Positions 7,616 through 14,429 of a DNA stretch of 16,494 bases are shown piece by piece. A model generated the notes under the pieces. The model saw nothing but the letters and a program-made list of their open reading frames with translations. It made no database searches and was not told where the DNA came from. The stretch comes from Phycisphaerales bacterium (GTDB taxonomy: Bacteria; Planctomycetota; Phycisphaerae; SM23-33), in NCBI GenBank assembly GCA_003485185.1, contig DNAS01000145.1, positions 1 to 16,494 on the forward strand, in the 5' to 3' direction. The first letter of the stretch is position 1; each line of letters starts with the position of its first letter. A program made the translations under genes and the position numbers.

Positions 7616-7864
7616 ATGGACCTTAGGCTGATCGAAAAGCTGGCCAAAGAAGGAAAGAATTTCCTGTTCTTGGACGGGACCAATCCAAAGGGTCGAAAAT
7701 GTGAAGTTCTGGAAGTTTGCGTCGATCCTTGTATTCAATCGGGATATGGTTTTGATCGCAGCAAACATACCTCTGCGACTTATGTGAAGGTGCGTCTGTT
7801 CGACAGCAATGAGGTAAAGGACGTCAATCCACTAGATGTCGTGGAAGATGAGGATAGCCAGTAA
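7616..7864 (+). CDS. Small protein of unknown function between groEL-1 and groES
   Basis: An 82-residue frame starting at ATG 7616 and ending with TAA. It starts LRLIEKLAKEGKNFLFLDG, has three cysteines (29, 35, 39) in RKCEVLEVCVDPC, then a strand-like segment (SATYVKVRLFDSNEVKDV), and ends acidic (VVEDEDSQ). No membrane segment or signal peptide is seen. The composition is protein-like, but codon use differs sharply from the neighbours: many A/T third positions (aaa, gaa, tat, gtt, ttt), whereas groEL is almost all G/C-ending. There is no good Shine-Dalgarno, only a weak GGA. Facing inverted heptamer arrays flank it, suggesting a late insertion into the chaperone cluster. I do not recognise the family; it could still be a non-coding open frame. 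Confidence 0.55.
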   Translation: MDLRLIEKLAKEGKNFLFLDGTNPKGRKCEVLEVCVDPCIQSGYGFDRSKHTSATYVKVRLFDSNEVKDVNPLDVVEDEDSQ

Positions 7865-7931
7865 ATCGGCGAATGAATGGAAATGAGTAAATGAGGTAAA
7901 GGGAACTGCAAGAGAGAACGAAAGCTTCTGG

Positions 7932-7966
7932 CTCTCTCCCCTCTCCCCTCTAACCTCTCCCCTTTT
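7932..7966. repeat. Heptamer tandem array, right flank of the small gene
   Basis: Five 7-bp units: CTCTCTC, CCCTCTC, CCCTCTA, ACCTCTC, CCCTTTT. It is the inverted counterpart of 7553-7587 and sits just upstream of groES. Confidence 0.75.
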
Positions 7967-7998
7967 GAAAACGAGAACGAACGAAGGAGACCCCGGCA

Positions 7999-8289
7999 AT
8001 GGCAGTGAAACCGTTGGATGATCGCGTGTTGCTGAAGCAGTGCGAAGCGGAAGAGAAGACGGCGGGGGGCATCGTGCTCCCGGACGCCGCCAAGGAAAAG
8101 CCCCAGCGCGGAAAGGTCGTCGCGGCCGGCCCGGGCAAAATGCTCGACAGCGGCGAGCGCAGCAAGATGGTCCTGAAGAAGGGCGATGAGGTCTTTTACG
8201 GCAAGTACACCGGCACCGAGATCAAGATCGACGGCGAGGAATACGTCCTGATCCGCGAGTCCGACGTGCTGGCGATCATCGAGAAATAG
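7999..8289 (+). CDS. groES: Co-chaperonin GroES
   Basis: A 96-residue Hsp10, the standard length, forming the heptameric lid of the GroEL chamber. It starts MAVKPLDDRVLLKQCEAEEK, followed by the mobile loop (TAGGIVLPDAAKEKPQRG, about residues 21-38) with the hydrophobic IVL triplet that contacts GroEL. It ends VLIRESDVLAIIEK, as is usual. The ATG at 7999 has AAGGAG 9 nt upstream. The gene stops 47 bp before groEL-2, so the two are very likely co-transcribed. It is the only groES here and would have to serve both GroELs unless another lies elsewhere. Confidence 0.97.
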   Translation: MAVKPLDDRVLLKQCEAEEKTAGGIVLPDAAKEKPQRGKVVAAGPGKMLDSGERSKMVLKKGDEVFYGKYTGTEIKIDGEEYVLIRESDVLAIIEK

Positions 8290-8336
8290 GGAACCGGTCG
8301 CCGGTTGAGTGTGAACCGGCTGACGAGGAGCAAATC

Positions 8337-9959
8337 ATGGCTGCGAAGCAGATGCTGTTTGACGCGGACGCCCGCACGGCGATGCGCGAGGGAGTCCGAA
8401 AGCTTTCCGAGGCCGTCAAGGTGACGCTCGGCCCGACCGGCCGGAACGTGCTGTTGCAGAAGTCCTTCGGCTCGCCCAAGGTGACCAAGGACGGCGTGAC
8501 GGTCAGCAAGGAAATCGAGCTGCCCAACCCGTTCGAGAACATGGGCGCCAAGATGGTCAACCAGGTGGCGAGCAAGACCGCCGACGTCGCGGGCGACGGC
8601 ACGACCACCGCCGTGGTGCTGGCCGAGGCGATCATGTCCGAGGGGCTCAAGAACGTCGCCGCGGGCGCCAACCCCGTAGCCGTCAAGCGCGGAATCGACC
8701 TGGCGGTGCAGGCGGCCGTCGAGTCCATCGCCGCGCAGGCGGCCAAGGTCAAGGGCACCGACGATCTCCGCAAGGTCGCCACCGTCTCGGCCAACTGGAA
8801 CACCGACATCGGCGACCTCATCGCCCAGGCGTTCGAGAAGGTCGGGACCGACGGCGTCATCACCGTCGAGGAAGGAAAGAGCATCTCCAACGAGATGGAG
8901 CTGGTCGAGGGAATGCAGTTCGACAAGGGCTACATTTCCGCCTACTTCATGACCAACCCCAACACGATGGAGTGCGTGCTGGAAGACGCGTACATCCTCA
9001 TCCACGAGAAGAAGCTCTCGAGCCTGCGCGACCTGGTGCCGGTGCTGGAGAAGGTGGCCGGCGCGAGCAGGCCGCTGCTGATCGTGGCCGAGGACGTCGA
9101 GGGCGAGGCCCTGGCGGCGCTGGTGGTCAACCGTCTGCGCGGCGTGCTGAACGTCTGCGCGGTCAAGGCGCCGGCCTTCGGAGACCGCCGCAAGGCGATC
9201 CTCCAGGACCTGGCCGTCCTGACGGGCGGGCAGTTCATCAGCGAGGACCTGGGCATCAAGCTCGAGGCGGTGACGGCCGAGATGCTCGGAACCGCCAAGC
9301 GCATCGTCATCACCAAGGACGCCACGACGATCGTCGAGGGCGGCGGAAAGAAGAAGGACATCGACGCCCGCGTCGAGACCATCCGCGCCCAGATCGAAAA
9401 GACCACCAGCGACTACGACCGCGAGAAGCTTCAGGAGCGCCTGGCCAAGCTGACGGGCGGCGTGGCGGTGATCAAGGCGGGCGCCGCGACCGAGACGGAG
9501 ATGAAGGAGCGCAAGGATCTCATCGACGACGCGGTGCATGCGACCCGCGCGGCGGCCGAGGAAGGCGTCATTGCGGGCGGCGGGGTGGTGTTCCTGCACA
9601 CGCTGCCTGCCGTCGAGAAGGTCCGCGCCAAGGCCAAGGGCGACGAGCGGATCGGCGTGGAAATCGTGCTGAAGGCGATGTCCGCCCCGACGCGCCAGAT
9701 CGTCGACAACAGCGGCGAGGACGGAGACGTCGTCGTCGCGGAAATCCTCGAGAAGGGCAACAGCATCGGGTACAACGCCTCCACCGGCGAGTTCGTGGAC
9801 ATGATCGCCGCGGGCATCATCGACCCGGCGAAGGTCTCCCGCACGGCGCTTCAGAACGCCGCGTCGGTGGCAGGGCTGATGCTGACGGCCGACCTGATGG
9901 TCACCGAGTTCGACGAGAAGGCCGAGGGCCCCGAGAAAGTCGCCCACGCGATCCGGTAA
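8337..9959 (+). CDS. groEL: Chaperonin GroEL, copy 2 (no GGM tail)
   Basis: A 540-residue Hsp60 paralogue directly behind groES, with GAGGAG 6 nt before ATG 8337. ATPase residues are intact: Asp52 in KDGVTV, Asp87 in AGDGTTT, and the Asp398 region DDAVHATRAA. The apical face keeps the E. coli-like Tyr199, Tyr203 and Phe204 (GYISAYF), so GroES and substrate binding look conventional. Unlike copy 1, it lacks a Gly-Met tail and ends EFDEKAEGPEKVAHAIR. The two copies share long blocks (EDVEGEALA, TTSDYDREKLQERLAKL) but differ clearly elsewhere, so this is not a recent duplication. The differing tails and apical residues suggest division of labour in substrate choice; that is inference. Confidence 0.97.
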   Translation: MAAKQMLFDADARTAMREGVRKLSEAVKVTLGPTGRNVLLQKSFGSPKVTKDGVTVSKEIELPNPFENMGAKMVNQVASKTADVAGDGTTTAVVLAEAIMSEGLKNVAAGANPVAVKRGIDLAVQAAVESIAAQAAKVKGTDDLRKVATVSANWNTDIGDLIAQAFEKVGTDGVITVEEGKSISNEMELVEGMQFDKGYISAYFMTNPNTMECVLEDAYILIHEKKLSSLRDLVPVLEKVAGASRPLLIVAEDVEGEALAALVVNRLRGVLNVCAVKAPAFGDRRKAILQDLAVLTGGQFISEDLGIKLEAVTAEMLGTAKRIVITKDATTIVEGGGKKKDIDARVETIRAQIEKTTSDYDREKLQERLAKLTGGVAVIKAGAATETEMKERKDLIDDAVHATRAAAEEGVIAGGGVVFLHTLPAVEKVRAKAKGDERIGVEIVLKAMSAPTRQIVDNSGEDGDVVVAEILEKGNSIGYNASTGEFVDMIAAGIIDPAKVSRTALQNAASVAGLMLTADLMVTEFDEKAEGPEKVAHAIR

Positions 9960-9963
9960 CACA

Positions 9964-9998
9964 GGAATTTCGGATTGCGGATTTCGGAATGCGGATTG
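9964..9998. repeat. Heptamer tandem array (CGGATTG type) downstream of groEL-2
   Basis: Five 7-bp units: GGAATTT, CGGATTG, CGGATTT, CGGAATG, CGGATTG. It starts only 5 bp after the groEL-2 stop and is matched in inverted orientation by the array at 10193-10227 (19 of 21 over the best stretch). Confidence 0.75.
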
Positions 9999-10025
9999 GC
10001 GCGGCGTCCCATCGGGACGCCGCGC
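9999..10025. repeat. 12-bp perfect stem-loop after groEL-2
   Basis: GCGCGGCGTCCC (9999-10010) pairs perfectly with GGGACGCCGCGC (10014-10025) around a 3-nt loop. No U-tract follows, so it is not a textbook Rho-independent terminator. It could pause or attenuate transcription, or protect the groESL mRNA 3' end. Confidence 0.7.
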
Positions 10026-10144
10026 TGCCGTACAGGAAAAATCAAAAGCGAAGACCGATTCTTGAGTCCTGGCCGGGCAAACGGCGGAAACAAAAGCCTT
10101 GGTTCGGGCGGGCCGATGCCGATACAAGAACCGTATCAAAAAAA

Positions 10145-10177
10145 CCGGACGGATGCGCCGTAACGGGAACCGTCCGG
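10145..10177. repeat. 8-bp stem-loop in the groEL-2/dnaJ spacer
   Basis: CCGGACGG (10145-10152) and CCGTCCGG (10170-10177) pair around a 17-nt loop, just upstream of the heptamer array that leads into dnaJ. With the hairpin at 9999-10025 it makes the 264-bp spacer a candidate structured element. Confidence 0.5.
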
Positions 10178-10192
10178 AAGTCGGACGCGGAT

Positions 10193-10227
10193 CGAATCCG
10201 CGATCCGCAATCTGAAATCCGCAATGA
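10193..10227. repeat. Heptamer array containing the dnaJ start codon
   Basis: Five 7-bp units: CGAATCC, GCGATCC, GCAATCT, GAAATCC, GCAATGA. The last unit contains the dnaJ ATG (10224-10226). No purine-rich Shine-Dalgarno is present within 20 nt of the start. Confidence 0.75.
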
Positions 10228-11351
10228 GTGAGAAGCGCGACTATTACGAGGTGCTGGGCGTCGGGCGAGAGGAAAGCGCCGACGCCATCAAGCGCGCCTA
10301 CCGCAAGCTCGCGCTGAAGTATCACCCCGACAACTTCAAGGGGCACAAGGCCGAGGGCGAGAAGAAGTTCAAGGAACTTGCCGAGGCCTACGAGGTGCTC
10401 TCCGACCCCGTCAAGCGCCGCCGCTACGACCAGTACGGGCACGAGGGGCTGCGCGACGTGGGAATGCACGACTTCTCCTCGATGGGGTTCGGGGACATCT
10501 TCTCGATGTTCCAGGACATCTTCGGGGAGATGGGCTTCGGCGGCGCGAGGCAATCGGACCGCGGGCTGGACCTCGAGACGGAAATGGAGCTGACGCTCGA
10601 GAACGTGGCGACCGGCGTGGACCGGACGCTGGAGTTCGAGCGTATGGACCTGTGCGAGACCTGCGGCGGCAGCGGCGCCAAGGCGGGCACCCGCCCGAAG
10701 AAGTGCGACACGTGCGGCGGCTACGGGCGTGTGCAGCAGCAGGTGCAGGGGTTCTTCGGGCTGAGCGTACGGGTGGCGCCGTGCCCGGCCTGCCATGGGC
10801 GGGGCAGCGTGGTGGAAACTCCCTGCCCCAAGTGCGACGGCAGCGGGCGGCAGCGCAAGAAGCGCGTGCTGACGGTGCATATTCCCGCGGGCATCCGCGA
10901 CGGGCAGGTGGTGCGCGTCCGCGGAGAGGGCGAGCCCGGCGCCGCGGGCACCAGCCGCGGAGACCTCCACGTCTACGTCCGCGTCCTGGAGCACATGTTC
11001 CTCGTCCGCCGGGGCGACGACATCTTCTGCCAAGTGCCCATCTCCTACACGCAGGCGGCCCTGGGCGGAAAGGTGTCCATGCCGACGCTGACCGGGCCCG
11101 AGGAAATCGACATTCCGGCCGGAACCCAGAACGGCGAGGTGCTCACGCTCAAGGGGCGCGGATTGCCGAACCCCGCCGGCTCGCGAAAGGGCAGCCAGCA
11201 CGTGCAGGTGTTCGTCGAGGTGCCGCGCAAGCTTTCGCCCGAGCAGCGCGAGCTGCTCCACACCCTCGCGCGGACCGAGGAAAAGGACGTCACCCCGCAA
11301 CGCAAGACGTTCATCGAGAAACTCAAGGAATACTTCGGAGCCAAGCAGTGA
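10224..11351 (+). CDS. dnaJ: Chaperone protein DnaJ (Hsp40)
   Basis: A 375-residue full-length (type I) J-protein that stimulates the DnaK ATPase and delivers unfolded clients. In order: a J domain (residues 4-70) with the HPD motif at 34-36; a fairly short Gly/Phe-rich linker (about 80-108: FSSMGFGDIFSMFQDIFGEMGFGG); four CxxCxGxG zinc motifs (Cys144, 161, 187, 201 start them), binding two zinc ions; and C-terminal substrate-binding domains. The start is fixed by the J domain (MSEKRDYYEVLGV), yet it has no recognisable Shine-Dalgarno because a heptamer array runs up to the ATG. It lies 264 bp after groEL-2 and 22 bp before grpE. dnaK is not in the window. Confidence 0.97.
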   Translation: MSEKRDYYEVLGVGREESADAIKRAYRKLALKYHPDNFKGHKAEGEKKFKELAEAYEVLSDPVKRRRYDQYGHEGLRDVGMHDFSSMGFGDIFSMFQDIFGEMGFGGARQSDRGLDLETEMELTLENVATGVDRTLEFERMDLCETCGGSGAKAGTRPKKCDTCGGYGRVQQQVQGFFGLSVRVAPCPACHGRGSVVETPCPKCDGSGRQRKKRVLTVHIPAGIRDGQVVRVRGEGEPGAAGTSRGDLHVYVRVLEHMFLVRRGDDIFCQVPISYTQAALGGKVSMPTLTGPEEIDIPAGTQNGEVLTLKGRGLPNPAGSRKGSQHVQVFVEVPRKLSPEQRELLHTLARTEEKDVTPQRKTFIEKLKEYFGAKQ

Positions 11352-11373
11352 CCGTCGGCGAGGAACGATTGTC

Positions 11374-11958
11374 ATGACGCGCAAAGAGGAACGAAAATCC
11401 GACGACCAGGACCTGCCGCAGGAGCCCGCGGGCAGCGGGGCGGACCAGGCGGCGCCCCAGCCGGCGAGCGCCGCCGACGATGCCGCCGCGCTGCGGACCG
11501 AGCGCGACGACCTGCTCGCCCGTCTCCAGCGGGTCTCGGCCGATTACCTTAACTACCAGAAACGCGTGCAGCGCGAGCTGGCGCAGGGGCGCGAGTTCGC
11601 CAACGAGGAGCTGATCAAGAGCCTGCTGCCCATGCTGGACGACATGGAGCGGGCGATGGCGGCCGCCCGCGAAAATCACGCCCCCGACGACCCGCTGCTG
11701 GTCGGAATGCAGCTGGTCCACGACAAGGCGCTGGAAGCGCTCGGGCGGTTCGGGGTATCCGTGATCGAGGCCGCGGGCAAAAAATTCGACCCCGCGCTGC
11801 ACTCGGCCCTGATGCGCCAACCGAGCGACGACGCCCCCGAGGGCACGGTGCTCCAGGAAGTGCAGAAGGGCTACCAGCTCAAGGGGCGGACGATCCGCCC
11901 CAGCAGCGTGATCGTGGCGGCGGCCCCTGAACCGCCGCAGGACGAGCCGCAGGAGTGA
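11374..11958 (+). CDS. grpE: Nucleotide exchange factor GrpE
   Basis: A 194-residue GrpE, the exchange factor that releases ADP from DnaK. The N-terminal 35 residues are disordered and Pro/Ala/Gln-rich. A long helix, probably the dimer coiled coil, spans about 36-100 and includes ADYLNYQKRVQRE. The beta domain that inserts into DnaK follows, with the family signature around FDPALHSAL and GTVLQEVQKGYQLKGRTIRP (about 138-178). A short Pro/Glu-rich tail ends it. GAGG lies 10 nt before ATG 11374. The gene is 22 bp downstream of dnaJ and 25 bp upstream of the zinc ribbon gene, so these three probably form one transcript. Confidence 0.95.
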   Translation: MTRKEERKSDDQDLPQEPAGSGADQAAPQPASAADDAAALRTERDDLLARLQRVSADYLNYQKRVQRELAQGREFANEELIKSLLPMLDDMERAMAAARENHAPDDPLLVGMQLVHDKALEALGRFGVSVIEAAGKKFDPALHSALMRQPSDDAPEGTVLQEVQKGYQLKGRTIRPSSVIVAAAPEPPQDEPQE

Positions 11959-11983
11959 GTGTTTCCGAATCGGAGCGAGTTCG

Positions 11984-12295
11984 ATGCCGACGTACGATTA
12001 CCAGTGCGATGCCTGCGGGCACACGTTCGAGAAGTTCCAGTCCATCACGGCCAAGCCCGTGCGGAAGTGCCCCGCCTGCGGGAAACTCAAGGTCCGCCGC
12101 CTGATCGGGATCGGCGCGGGCGTCATCTTCCGGGGCAGCGGGTTCTACCAGACCGACTACCGTAGCGATTCGTACCGCAAGGCCGCCGAGAAAGACAAAC
12201 CGTCGTCTGGCGGCTCGACCGACAGCAAGCCCTCCGCCAAGGACAAGCCCGCCTCGGGCGGCTCGTCGTCCTCTTCCGGCAAGGACAAGTCCTGA
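11984..12295 (+). CDS. FmdB-family zinc ribbon protein
   Basis: A 103-residue small protein. The start MPTYDYQCDACGHTFEKFQS with CxxC (8-11) and a second CPAC (29-32) is the FmdB/CxxC_CxxC_SSSS zinc-ribbon domain, a putative regulatory or metal-binding module of unclear role. KVRRLIGIGAGVIFRGSGFYQTDYR follows, also typical of the family. From about residue 65 the tail is low-complexity Lys/Ser/Gly/Asp (DKPSSGGST, PASGGSSSSS), again common in this family. GGAG lies 8 nt before ATG 11984. It is the last gene of the dnaJ-grpE group; this linkage suggests a stress-related role, which is inference. Confidence 0.9.
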   Translation: MPTYDYQCDACGHTFEKFQSITAKPVRKCPACGKLKVRRLIGIGAGVIFRGSGFYQTDYRSDSYRKAAEKDKPSSGGSTDSKPSAKDKPASGGSSSSSGKDKS

Positions 12296-12360
12296 CCCGT
12301 GCCGCCGTCCTTTCTCTGGCGCGACCGCGGCGCTCTCGCCGCCTTCCGCGGGGAAAATCT

Positions 12361-12388
12361 TTGCAGCCGCGCGCGCGGAACGTATAAT
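12361..12388 (+). promoter_or_regulatory. Sigma70-type promoter for the membrane protein gene
   Basis: A perfect -10 TATAAT (12383-12388), a 16-nt spacer and a weak -35 TTGCAG (12361-12366) lie about 95 bp upstream of ATG 12481. A 7-bp inverted repeat with a 5-nt loop (12387-12405) overlaps the end of the -10 and the expected transcription start; it could be an operator or a 5'-terminal hairpin. Confidence 0.6.
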
Positions 12389-12480
12389 CCTCTGCCATAG
12401 AGGATCTTGTTGGGCCACGCGGGCCAGGCGCCCCGCTTCCCCGCGACGGTTGGGCGGGTCCTACGGAAAGGGCGAGAATC

Positions 12481-14346
12481 ATGTCGGACGAGAAAAACGA
12501 ACTGAGGCAGGTCAACTGGACGGAAGTCTTCAGTTTCACCCACATCTTCAAAAGTTTCCGCATGGCGATCCATCCCAGCAAGCTTCTGCTCGCCCTGGCG
12601 CTGATCGCGCTGGTCTGGGCGGGCGGCCACGTGCTGGACTGGTTCTGGTGCCTGGGCGGCCAGGCCGCCTACCAGGGCGAGATCGAGAATTACCGCACGG
12701 CGAAGGTGTCGGACTTCGCCAAGTGGAAGCAGACGCTGCTGGACAATCGGGTGGACGCGGCTGCGGCGCTGCTGGTCCAGGCCAAAACCGAGCATCGCAC
12801 GCTCGGCGAGTTCAGCAATCGCCTGCCGGCGGCGCTTCTGCCGGCCTTCAGCGAGCGAGTGAGGAAGCTCAACGAGAAGGAAAAGGACTACAAGGCGCCC
12901 GATCTGGACGAGATCCGCAAGGCTGCCAAGGACGAGGGCTGGAGCGACACGCTCGGAAAGGCCGAGGACGTCCGCGACGAGATCCTGCGCAAGATCGACG
13001 CCGCCCTGGAGCTGGACGGCGGGGCCTACAAAGCGGCCCGCAAGGCCGTCGAGGAACAGACCCTCGCCAAGGAAGCCAAAGACAAGCAACTGAAGGACCT
13101 GAAGGAAGCCAACGACCGGGTTCCGTCGATCCTCACGCAGTACAAGCTGGATTTCGCCCGCCAGGCCAAGATGGTCCGCGGCGAGGGCGTCTTCGCCAGC
13201 CTGGTGGCCTATGAAAAGCTGTGCCTCCGCGAGGCGATCGCGGCGGTCTGCCGCGGCGACCTGTTCACGGGGATGAGCGAGTATCGCGGAAACCAGGCCC
13301 GCAAGGCGTTGCCCGCGGCGACCGTGCAGTGGGACGCCTTCCCCGTGCCCGCCGTCCAGAACGACCCGCGCGGTTTCTTCTTCTACGTCCTGATGGGCGT
13401 CGGGGGGTTCTGCTGGCTGGTGTGCGAACACTGGATCTTCGCCGTCCTGCTGCTGGTCTGGACGCTGGCGCTGACGGCGCTGCTGGGCGGGGCCATCTAT
13501 CGCATCGCGGCGCTCCAGTTCGCCCGCGAGGAGAAAATTTCCATCCTCCAGGCCCTGCGGTTTTCCGCGAGCAAGTTCCTGAGTTTCCTGACCGCTCCGC
13601 TGATCCCCCTGGCGATCATCTTCTTCCTGGGCTTCCTGCTGTTCGTGGGCGGCGCCGTCGGGAGCATCCCCTTCGTCGGCGAGATACTCATGGGCGCGCT
13701 GTTCTTCCTGGCGATCATTCTGGGGCTGCTGGTGGCGTTCCTGCTGACCGGGCTGGTGACCGGTCTGCCCCTGATGTACCCGACCATCGCCGTCGAGGGA
13801 TCCGACAGCTTCGACGCGATGAGCCGCAGCTTCTCCTACGTGCTGACCAAACCGTGGCGGTCGGCGCTGTACGGGTTGATCGCGCTGGTCTACGGCGCGA
13901 TCACCTACCTGTTCGTCCGCCTCTTCGCGTTCGTGGCGCTGTCGGCGACGCACCTGTTCGTTAAGTGGGGCGTGTTCGGGCAGGGCGGCGCCATCGACCC
14001 CGCCGCCGACAAGCTGGACGTGATCTGGCAGGCGCCTCGCTTTGACTGTCTCTTCGGTCCGTTCAACTGGGAGGCGATGAGCGGCACGCAGGCCATCGCG
14101 GCCGTCCTGGTGGGCATCTGGGTGTACCTGGTCGCTGCGGGCGTGGCGGCCTACCTCGTGTCCTTCTTCGCCTCCAGCACCACGACCGTCTACTACCTCC
14201 TCCGCCGCAAGGTCGACGCGACGGAACTCGACGACGTCTATGTCGAGGAAGCCGAGGAGCAGATGCCGGCACAGACTCCCGAGGCCGCGCCCGCCGAAGC
14301 ACCCGCGGACAAGCCCGCCGAGGGCGAGAGCAAGCCGCAGGCGTAA
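12481..14346 (+). CDS. Multi-pass membrane protein with a large soluble insert, function unknown
   Basis: A 621-residue protein. An N-terminal segment (NWTEVFSFTHIFKSFRMAIHPSK) leads into one membrane helix (about 34-56). A charged, helix-rich soluble region of about 240 residues (60-298) follows, with Lys/Glu-rich coiled-coil-like stretches. Then come several hydrophobic segments (about 298-342, 366-390, 398-433, 461-490, 537-565), and the protein ends in an acidic, Pro/Ala/Glu-rich tail (580-621). No catalytic motif is recognised. The arrangement resembles large uncharacterised planctomycete membrane proteins, but that is only an impression. It has its own promoter and a Rho-independent terminator, so it is a single-gene unit. 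ATG 12481 is preceded by an AAGG-type site. Confidence 0.85.
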   Translation: MSDEKNELRQVNWTEVFSFTHIFKSFRMAIHPSKLLLALALIALVWAGGHVLDWFWCLGGQAAYQGEIENYRTAKVSDFAKWKQTLLDNRVDAAAALLVQAKTEHRTLGEFSNRLPAALLPAFSERVRKLNEKEKDYKAPDLDEIRKAAKDEGWSDTLGKAEDVRDEILRKIDAALELDGGAYKAARKAVEEQTLAKEAKDKQLKDLKEANDRVPSILTQYKLDFARQAKMVRGEGVFASLVAYEKLCLREAIAAVCRGDLFTGMSEYRGNQARKALPAATVQWDAFPVPAVQNDPRGFFFYVLMGVGGFCWLVCEHWIFAVLLLVWTLALTALLGGAIYRIAALQFAREEKISILQALRFSASKFLSFLTAPLIPLAIIFFLGFLLFVGGAVGSIPFVGEILMGALFFLAIILGLLVAFLLTGLVTGLPLMYPTIAVEGSDSFDAMSRSFSYVLTKPWRSALYGLIALVYGAITYLFVRLFAFVALSATHLFVKWGVFGQGGAIDPAADKLDVIWQAPRFDCLFGPFNWEAMSGTQAIAAVLVGIWVYLVAAGVAAYLVSFFASSTTTVYYLLRRKVDATELDDVYVEEAEEQMPAQTPEAAPAEAPADKPAEGESKPQA

Positions 14347-14379
14347 GGCCAGGCGGGATTCCGACAAGCGTGAAGTTCC

Positions 14380-14413
14380 AGGCCCCCGTCCTCGCGGCGG
14401 GGGCCTTTGTTTT
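14380..14413 (+). terminator. Rho-independent terminator after the membrane protein gene
   Basis: AGGCCCCCG (14380-14388) pairs with CGGGGGCCT (14398-14406) around a 9-nt loop, followed by a T-rich tract (TTTGTTTT, 14406-14413). It lies 34 bp after the stop of the 621-residue protein and is the clearest terminator in the window. On the opposite strand there is no T-tract, so it probably does not end the dgt transcript efficiently. Confidence 0.9.
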
Positions 14414-14429
14414 GCGCGGGGGCGAGGGC

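Noticed and set aside
9999..10025. Rho-independent terminator after groEL-2
   Set aside because: The stem is excellent but no U-tract follows on either strand, so it is listed as a stem-loop only.
8196..11384. Very long open frame on the minus strand (over 1000 codons)
   Set aside because: It lies antisense to groES, groEL-2 and dnaJ in a high-GC region where stop codons are rare; its translation is low-complexity (Arg, His, Leu, Ala) with no family resemblance.
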